Assembly (NCBI GenBank): GCA_043228905.1
Contig: JBHGNT010000004.1
Location: forward strand, 10,850,001-10,914,000
Length of the DNA stretch: 64,000 nucleotides
Direction: 5' to 3'
From: Azolla caroliniana
Taxonomy: Eukaryota; Polypodiophyta
Shown: positions 57,488-64,000 of the stretch, piece after piece
How positions within the stretch are numbered: position 1 is the stretch's first letter
Layout of the letters: every line of letters starts with the position of its first letter
Position numbers and translations under genes: made by a program
The notes under the pieces: model-generated
What the model was told of the DNA's origin: nothing
What the model saw: the letters and a program-made list of their open reading frames with translations, nothing else
Database searches by the model: none

Positions 57488-59007
57488 ATGGTATCAAAGC
57501 TTTTACTAACAATTTTTTTTGTTGTTTTGATATTTTTTGCGTGTGAGCAATGGGGATCTAACAAGGCTCGTCATGCTCTTCTTAGGATCAAAACAACACT
57601 CTAAACCCGATATTCTTCTTTCTCGATTTCTCTTCTTTCTATGATGGGTTCTTGTTGGTCAAATCAAATTTGTATTACGTTTTCTTTTCTTTTCTTTCTT
57701 CTTTCTACCACGATACGATTTTAATTATTATTGTGCATCGGGCCGAGCGTGTTTGCACTAATCGCACACGCTCAACTCATGGCCCTTTTGTATAGTGCGA
57801 TGTATCTCCTATGCTCCCATCTCTTGAGCCTTCTCTTACGATATTAATTATTGTTGTGCATTGGGTCGAGCGTGTTTGCCCTAATCTCACACACTCACCT
57901 CATGGGCCTTGTGCATATGATGTTGAGTATGTCACTCTTCCCTCTATCGAGCCATCACTTGGCCGAGTCTATGGGATGTTGTGGCCATGACGAGGTGTAT
58001 ATCGCCTACCTATGCCACTCTACTCTCTATTGAGCCATCACTTGGCTGATTCTATGGGATGTTGTGGCCTTGAGGATGTGCATGTCAACTACTCTAGGGT
58101 TTTGTACCTTAAGGCATGCTTAATGTTCCATACACCTAATTGATTATTATTCTAATTATTTTCTAATTACACAAATTGTCTTTTCACGTTTTGATGATTT
58201 TCTCATAATTGTCGTTAAATACCCACCCACAATTAACTCTCTTTCTTGCCCTTATTTTAAGTTCATCTACACTATTTACGTACGTTTAATGGTGTAACGA
58301 TTCATGTAGACTAAATTTTAATATTTTTCCAACAACTCATCTAGGTTTAACTCATATTATCGAGCCTTAGAACTTGAGTAAGTTCTAAGCACAACACCAC
58401 CACCATTTGTATCAACTTGTGGCTTATGTCACAATTGTGCACATTACAATCACCATATTGGGATGGATATGTGCATACCTCACACCATCCATTTATTGGT
58501 GGTATTTTTTTTTAGTAGACAACGCATGGTTTTTTAACCTTGTTTTCGTCACTTCTTGACTCTTATAGATAGTGACTTCTTTTTCTCTTTTTTTCATAAC
58601 ATTTGCTTGCTAGTCGCAAGACTAGAATATTACTTGCGAGTGCACTTATTTTTTCACGTAATACACTTTGTCAACCATATCAATACATGTTGGGTTGGCA
58701 TTCTAATATAAGGCTAACTAGGAAACTACATTGATGTTAGAACCATGGTTGAGCCTCGAGGAGCCGCCATGATTATTCAAGATAGAGATCCGAGAAAGAC
58801 ATCTTAGCTATGTTTTCCCCCATGGTTTTTAAAACACCATAGTGTTACCATAGTTATCGGATCTCGAACCACATCTCATATGTTTAGAGGGGTAAAGATG
58901 TGAGATGCTTTCTTGGTAAAGTTCTTCCAATCAAAATTTCAAGCATTCATTTTTCTTGTGTATTTTCTGAACCTCCTTATTTATATTGCATACCCACAGC
59001 TTACATC
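57488..59007 (+). other. Gypsy I leader, no gene
   Basis: A 1.5-kb AT-rich leader between primer site and gag. It contains a repeated pair of segments with GAGCGTGTTTGC and GAGCCATCACTTGGC (57740-58075). A segment at about 58735-58905 is similar to the G leader at 43619-43785. No coding sequence is seen. Confidence 0.65.
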
Positions 59008-62000
59008 ATGGAACAAGTTTTGAATGCTGTTGGAGCAATCTCTCAGACCGAGACCTCTCAACTCCAATCCGCATCTCGCACACAAGCTGAGATCACTATT
59101 GAGCAATTGCTCTCTACTACCTTGAATCAATTGGCCGAAATGAGGCAAGCCAATATGGCATTGGAAAAGAAATTCCAAGAATTGACTATTGAGTCCAAGA
59201 AAGAAGGTCAAACTTCTTTCGTAGTAACGCCATTCAAGGGAGATAAGAAAGAAAGAACCGAGGAGGCATTAACACTTGGCATGGTCGTTGGGAGTCTCAC
59301 TTTGAGCTCCACCCCAAGCCCAATGCTGTAAAATTTGGTTATGTCGGTCGTGAGTTAGGTGGCCGAGTTGCTGCTTGGTGGCACGACCTAAGGACTGCAA
59401 AGAACTTACCCACAACTTGGGAATGTTTCGTTGATGTTTTTAAGAAACAGTTTTTGCAGCCACCTTCTCAAACTTAACCAACGCAACACTTGCGACATTG
59501 TCAAGTAAGCCATTTACCTCTCTCGAGGATTATGTGCATCATGCTTAGGCCAAGATCCAAAAATCGGAACTTACGGGTGAGAAATGGTTTGTTGCTTGCT
59601 TTTTGAATGGTATTCCCAATGGGGATTACCATTGGATTGTCCATGACAAGGACCCCACAACTTTCGAGGAAGCCGTCAACATTGTACTTCGGTACCATCG
59701 GATTTCCAAGAAAGACCACAATAAACCTAAGTTCGCCAAAACACTGAATGTCAAGTTCATTGGGAAACGTACGCAATCCAATGACACTCTTGACCGCGAC
59801 TCCAAGAAACCGAACCTCTTCTGTGCATATTGCAAGAAGCAGGGCCACACAAAGGATACCTTTCGTCGTCTTGAGAGGAAGTCAATGAACACCCCTCCTC
59901 AAGACAAATCTACGAGTCACATAGGTGAGTTTTTTGATGTTGTTGAAGTTCATACCAACCACCTAAGTTCATGTGAATGCACTTTTCCTTCACATTTACT
60001 TGGACCTAGTGATTTACTCCGAGCAGTCGGGTATATCAATGGAACACAAGCAGATTTCTTGTTTGATTCCAGTAGTTCTCACAATTTTCTTAATGATCAC
60101 TTTGTGCAGCAAATGGAACTCCAATAAATGCAAGTGATCATATCTATCAAGTTCACATGGCAAATGGAAGTGTTCAATACATCAGTGGCATTGTTTGTCA
60201 ACTACCAATTCAAATAGATACCTATTTGGAGAAGCTTGACTTTCATGTTATGAAATTACAATCTACATATGTCATTTTAGGATACCCTTGGTTTTTTAAT
60301 AAAAACCCTTCTTTGTCCATTGATTGGGTTAATCACTCAATCACATTTGAACTTAATAATTGTAAACATTTTATTCAATGTTCCAAAGTTCCTTCTCGTT
60401 CTCTTGTGTCTTCTAAATCTTTAAGTGAGTATTCTAGTTTATTAATTTATTCGTGTGTAATTGATCCTGCGCTTCAATTTTATTATTTTAAAATTGATGC
60501 CACACCATTACCACATTATGAACAACGATTAGCTAACTCTATTTTAGATGATTTTCAAGACGTGTTTCCTAATGAATTGCCGCTTACTTTACCACCAAAA
60601 CGTAATGTGGACCATCAAATTGAACTCATCCCCGGTGCTGCTCCTATGAGCATTCCACCTTACCAACTTAGTCGATTAGAAGAGGATGAGATTGTTAAAC
60701 AACTTAAGGAATACTTGAGTATGGGCCACATTAGGTATAGTAAATCACCTTGGGGTGCGCCAGTTCTATTAGTTAAGAAGAAGGAAGGTTCATGGAGAAT
60801 GCGTATCAATTATCGCCGTTTGAATAAAATGACAATTAAAAATGCATATCCATTACCTCGTGCCGATGATTTGACTGATTGTTTGCATGGGGCCCAATAT
60901 TTTACGAAAATTGACTTACGAATAGGTTATCATCAAATTCGCATTGCCGAGGATGATATTCCTAAAATCGTTTTTCATACGCGCTATGGCCATTATGAGT
61001 TTTTAGTCATGCCTTTCGGGTTGACTAATGCTCCAACCACATTCCAGCAAGCGATGAATGACGTTTTCTGAGATAAACTCGGTGACTTTGTTGTCGTCTT
61101 CTTGGATGATATTTTGATATGTAGCCGTACCTTGCAAGATCATGTTCAACGTGTTCGATTTGTTTTGCAAAAGTTGCGTGACAACTCTTTCTATGCAAAA
61201 CATTCAAAATGTGATTTTTTCCAAAAATCTATTGTGTACCTAGGTCCTTTAATTACGGAAAATGGTGTTGAAATTGAACCTTCTTGTATTGAAAAGGTTA
61301 AACTTTGGCCCATTCCTCATAATATTCGTGAATTGTGATCATTTTTAGGGTTTGTTGTATTTTTACAAAAATCAATTCATAACTATTCCAAATTGACTAT
61401 GCCATTAACTGACCTTTTAAAAGGTCATCCACGTAAGTCTGTCAAACCAATTGCATGGAACGAAAAACTTGACAAATCATTTGAGACACTCAAAGAGCAT
61501 GTGTGTCAGGCTCCCACTCTTCTATTATTGAACCCTTCTAAGCCTTTGTCAATCAAAACCGATGCTAGTGATTATGCTATTGGTGTTATTCTTTATCAAG
61601 GATGTCACCCTATTGCTTTTGAAAGTAAGAAGCTTGATGCTGCTCAATCTCGGTATTCGGTTCAAGAGAAAGAGTTGTTTATGGTAATACATGCAATTAA
61701 AACATGGAGGCACTATCTCTATGGAAATAAATTTGTGGTTACAGCAGACCATCAATCATTTAAATATTTTTCTGACCAGTCAGATCTTGTTGGTCGTAAA
61801 GGCCGTTGGGCTAACCTTATGCAAGATTTTGATTTTCCATATGGTATCGCAAGGGTTCTATGAACACTGTTGCAGATGCTCTTAGTCACATTAAAGAAGT
61901 TAAGATGCTTAGCTTCACGGAAATAAAATTTGATCTTTTAGATCACCTTTGAGGGAAATACCTTGATGATAGTTATTTTTCGAAATACTAGATGAAAGCC

Positions 62001-62274
62001 GAATCTGGTTTAGATGTCAATACTAGCACCCTATCCTCGAAGGCGACCTTTCACATTACAAACGGTTTGCTCTATCGTAATGGAAAGGTTTGTGTTCTAG
62101 ATTTACCAAATGTAAAACATAAAATTCTTCATGAATGTCATGATGCACCAACTGCAGGTCATCCTGGAATACAATGCACACTCGTTCTCATCTCGAGTAC
62201 TTTTTTCTGGCCTAAGATGCACTCTAACGTGCATAAATACATAACTTAATGCTTAGAATGTCAGATTAATAAGT
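59008..62274 (+). pseudogene. Gypsy I gag-pol, truncated and frameshifted
   Basis: The ATG at 59008 starts MEQVLNAVGAISQTETSQLQ. A frameshift near 59270 breaks gag. The knuckle CAYCKKQGHTKDTF has lost its last Cys, and the protease site reads FDSSSSHNF instead of D-S-G. A long open stretch (60157-61071) covers protease end and RT ([35 protein letters not shown]). After a TGA at 61069 come VVFLDDILICS, RNase H (TDASDYAIGV; YSVQEKELFMVIHA) and the integrase finger (CHDAPTAGHPG...CLECQ). Coding ends at F. It is more eroded than G. Confidence 0.87.
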
Positions 62275-62312
62275 GTAAACGTAAGTGTTTGCGGAAGCGT
62301 AAAACAGAGAAC

Positions 62313-62351
<39 letters not shown>

Positions 62352-62711
62352 TGAGAGAGAGCGAGCGAGAGAGAGAGAGAGAGCAGAACGCAATTTCAAA
62401 ATTATATCAGACTCTGTGTACACACTGTGCTAAGTAGCACTATTTATACAAGTCCTTTTGGGACTGACAGAAGTACCATGTACTTCAATGCTCACACGAG
62501 CATCTGACACTTACTACGAGACTATAGCTACCTAGTAGTCTATCCTATACTAGGCTTCCGATTGGACTTCCGGTTACGGATTGCACCCGGCCTCCACTGC
62601 TTGCCGGTTCGGTTGTTCACCGTAGTACCGATCCATTTCGCCCGATCCGTCTCGCTTACTGGCTCCGGCTTATTCAGCCGATCCGGCTCCGGTTGAGCTT
62701 GCCGCTCAACA
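62275..62711 (-). repeat. 3' LTR of copia F
   Basis: It is related to the A LTR (TGTAAA...GCGGAAGCG near the outer end, TTGAGCTTG...CTCAACA at the inner end). Its interior carries GA dinucleotide repeats. Confidence 0.88.
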
Positions 62712-64000
62712 CTCCCCCTCAAGCTCAACCTGAGGTGGGGTCGTAGTGTTGACCTCTGTGGCAGTCGGTTCTTCCAACCGACTTCTCCTGGCGTCACTCC
62801 GCCTTGCTCGCGCTCCTCGTCCGGTCCAGTCTCGTTTTCCGCGACCCCTTTGGTTCTGCGCGCCTCGACCCTCTCGGTCGGCATGTCTGCTCAATAGGCC
62901 CATCTCAGCACTTACGTTGCTGTGACTCCAGCGCTTGCCGATCCGCCGGTTCTCCCACGATGGCAACGACTTCCGCTGTGTCCGTGTCCCCTTGGCCTTC
63001 ACTCGATCCGACTCATCCGGATCCATCTGTTGATCCGAGTCAGCTGTCTCCGACTCGTTCCAGCTCTTGTCCGAATCGGTACACTCCGATTCGACTTCCG
63101 GCTTCAGGCCTCTCACCACATCGGACCACTTCCGAGTCCTGGCCTTCTCCATGCTTCCTTCAGCTTCTTCAGCCGGTGAACCGAAATCGAATTCTTCATT
63201 CGACTCCGCATCATGGTCAGTACCGTCGTGATGACCTCCGCACAACATGCACTTCTCTTCCTGAGTGCACAACTCTTCTTCACAGCCGCTTGCTCCGACC
63301 TGTTCGGATGTGTCGACTTCCTTCGTCGACTCGGCTTCCTTCATCTTCTTGTCTCCTCTTCTTCCGGCTATCCTCTTACCAACGTGTTCAACAGTTTTTT
63401 GGCCTTTGCCCATTTCGGTAGAGACTTTGCCCTTGCTTCTCTCCCTCAAGTGCGGCACGTCGAGATGCTGAATACCAAGCATGTAGGTAAAGTGCTGCAA
63501 CTTGTCCGATCCGAGCGGCTTGGTGAAGATGTCGGCAACTTGCCGATCCGTATGAACATACCGTAGGTCAACTTCACCGCTCAGGACCCGCTCACGCACG
63601 AAGTGGTAGTGCACCTCGATGTGCTTTGTGCGAGCATGGAACACAGGGTTCTTGGCAAGTTGCAGGCTGCTCAAGTTATCGCAGTAAATCGGGATCGGGG
63701 TCGGTACCTCGAGCCGCAAGTCTCGCAGCAGTCGCCGACGCCAGATGGCTTCACAAGTGGCAACGGTAGCGGCCCGGTACTCAGCCTCAATGCTTGACAA
63801 AGCCACTGTGGGCTGCTTCTTGCTGCTCCACGCAACGGTCGCGCTACCTATGGAGAACATGTATCCGGAAGTGGAGCGGCGATCAGACGCATCGCCGACC
63901 CAGTCAGCATCTGTGTAACCGACAATCTCTTCGGGTATACCTCGCCGGTATAGCAGTCCCCGGTCCTTAGTGCCGCTGACATACCGTAATATTCGTTGCG
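62706..64000 (-). CDS. Copia F pol, C-terminal part: RNase H plus long extension, open
   Basis: The frame is open from the right edge to the stop at 62706-62708, with no lesion. It shows the RT end (RILRYVSGTKDRGLLYR), RNase H (YTDADWVGDASDRRSTSGYM; SSIEAEYRA; YCDNLSSLQLAKNP), TDRQVADIFTKPLGSDKLQH, then about 245 further residues. The extension includes CTQEEKCMLCGGHH, an acidic segment with EEFDFGSPAEEAEGS, a Ser/Asp-rich stretch (SDKSWNESETADSD), a basic GRGKRDWTGRGARARR and the end PPQVELEGEC. Cys and stop fall in the LTR. It is the best-preserved copy of this extension here. The function of the extension is unknown. Confidence 0.88.
   Translation of the reverse strand, partial: QRILRYVSGTKDRGLLYRRGIPEEIVGYTDADWVGDASDRRSTSGYMFSIGSATVAWSSKKQPTVALSSIEAEYRAATVATCEAIWRRRLLRDLRLEVPTPIPIYCDNLSSLQLAKNPVFHARTKHIEVHYHFVRERVLSGEVDLRYVHTDRQVADIFTKPLGSDKLQHFTYMLGIQHLDVPHLRERSKGKVSTEMGKGQKTVEHVGKRIAGRRGDKKMKEAESTKEVDTSEQVGASGCEEELCTQEEKCMLCGGHHDGTDHDAESNEEFDFGSPAEEAEGSMEKARTRKWSDVVRGLKPEVESECTDSDKSWNESETADSDQQMDPDESDRVKAKGTRTQRKSLPSWENRRIGKRWSHSNVSAEMGLLSRHADREGRGAQNQRGRGKRDWTGRGARARRSDARRSRLEEPTATEVNTTTPPQVELEGEC

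Larger units (their letters stand above)
57019..62274 (+). mobile_element. Ty3/gypsy element I, inserted in J and cut by copia F
   Basis: The 5' LTR is about 57019-57487, then primer-site-like TGGTATCAAAGC at 57489, a leader, gag, protease, RT, RNase H and the start of integrase. F begins at 62275 inside the integrase zinc finger. The family is related to G: same domain order, LTR length and leader segment. Its 3' half should lie right of the window. Confidence 0.85.
62275..64000 (-). mobile_element. Ty1/copia element F (3' part), runs off the right edge
   Basis: The 3' LTR is 62275-62711 (TGTAAACGTAAG...GCCGCTCAACA) with a long (GA)n-rich tract at 62315-62385. The adjacent purine tract GAGCTTGAGGGGGAG matches A, B and D. 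RNase H and the C-terminal extension follow. It is inserted in gypsy I (left flank ATAAG at 62270-62274); the partner TSD is outside. Confidence 0.88.

Overview
The window looks like repeat-rich nuclear DNA of a flowering plant. Two intact spliced host genes are present: a four-exon phytochrome of the PHYC type (13818-25355, +) and a four-exon cytosolic ribosomal protein eL6/RPL6 gene (28269-29643, -). Nearly everything else is retrotransposon DNA in three nested stacks. I cannot name the species; the PHYC family is an angiosperm family, and multi-kilobase introns loaded with LTR elements suggest a large genome.

Left stack (1-12452): copia element C (gag, start of protease, 5' LTR) carries a solo gypsy LTR inside its own LTR. 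It is cut by copia element A, and A is cut by copia element B and by a 518-bp solo LTR. Target-site duplications (TSDs) TACCA, GACGA and GGTGT support these insertions. Host segment (12453-30369): PHYC, with a defective antisense copia element (H) in intron 3 inside a tandem repeat, then an intergenic region with short tandem repeats, then RPL6.

Middle stack (30370-48773): Ty3/gypsy chromovirus-like element G. Its 5' LTR is split by copia element D (TSD ATTAG), and D is split by copia element E (TSD CGCAA). E has an uninterrupted gag-pol frame of about 1357 codons and is the only element here that looks capable of coding. LTR divergence counted by eye falls from G (about 4%) to D (about 2%) to E (about 1.3%), matching the nesting order.

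Right part (48774-64000): a degenerate LINE (+), a coiled-coil coding remnant, a 5'-truncated LINE (-), then copia K interrupted by chromovirus J, J by gypsy I, and I by copia F, which runs off the right edge. A, B, D and F belong to one related copia group. Its polyprotein has a long extension after RNase H, read through the polypurine tract to a stop codon inside the 3' LTR. I saw no CRISPR, bacterial or defence-type system; the points of interest are transposon structure and the PHYC intron.
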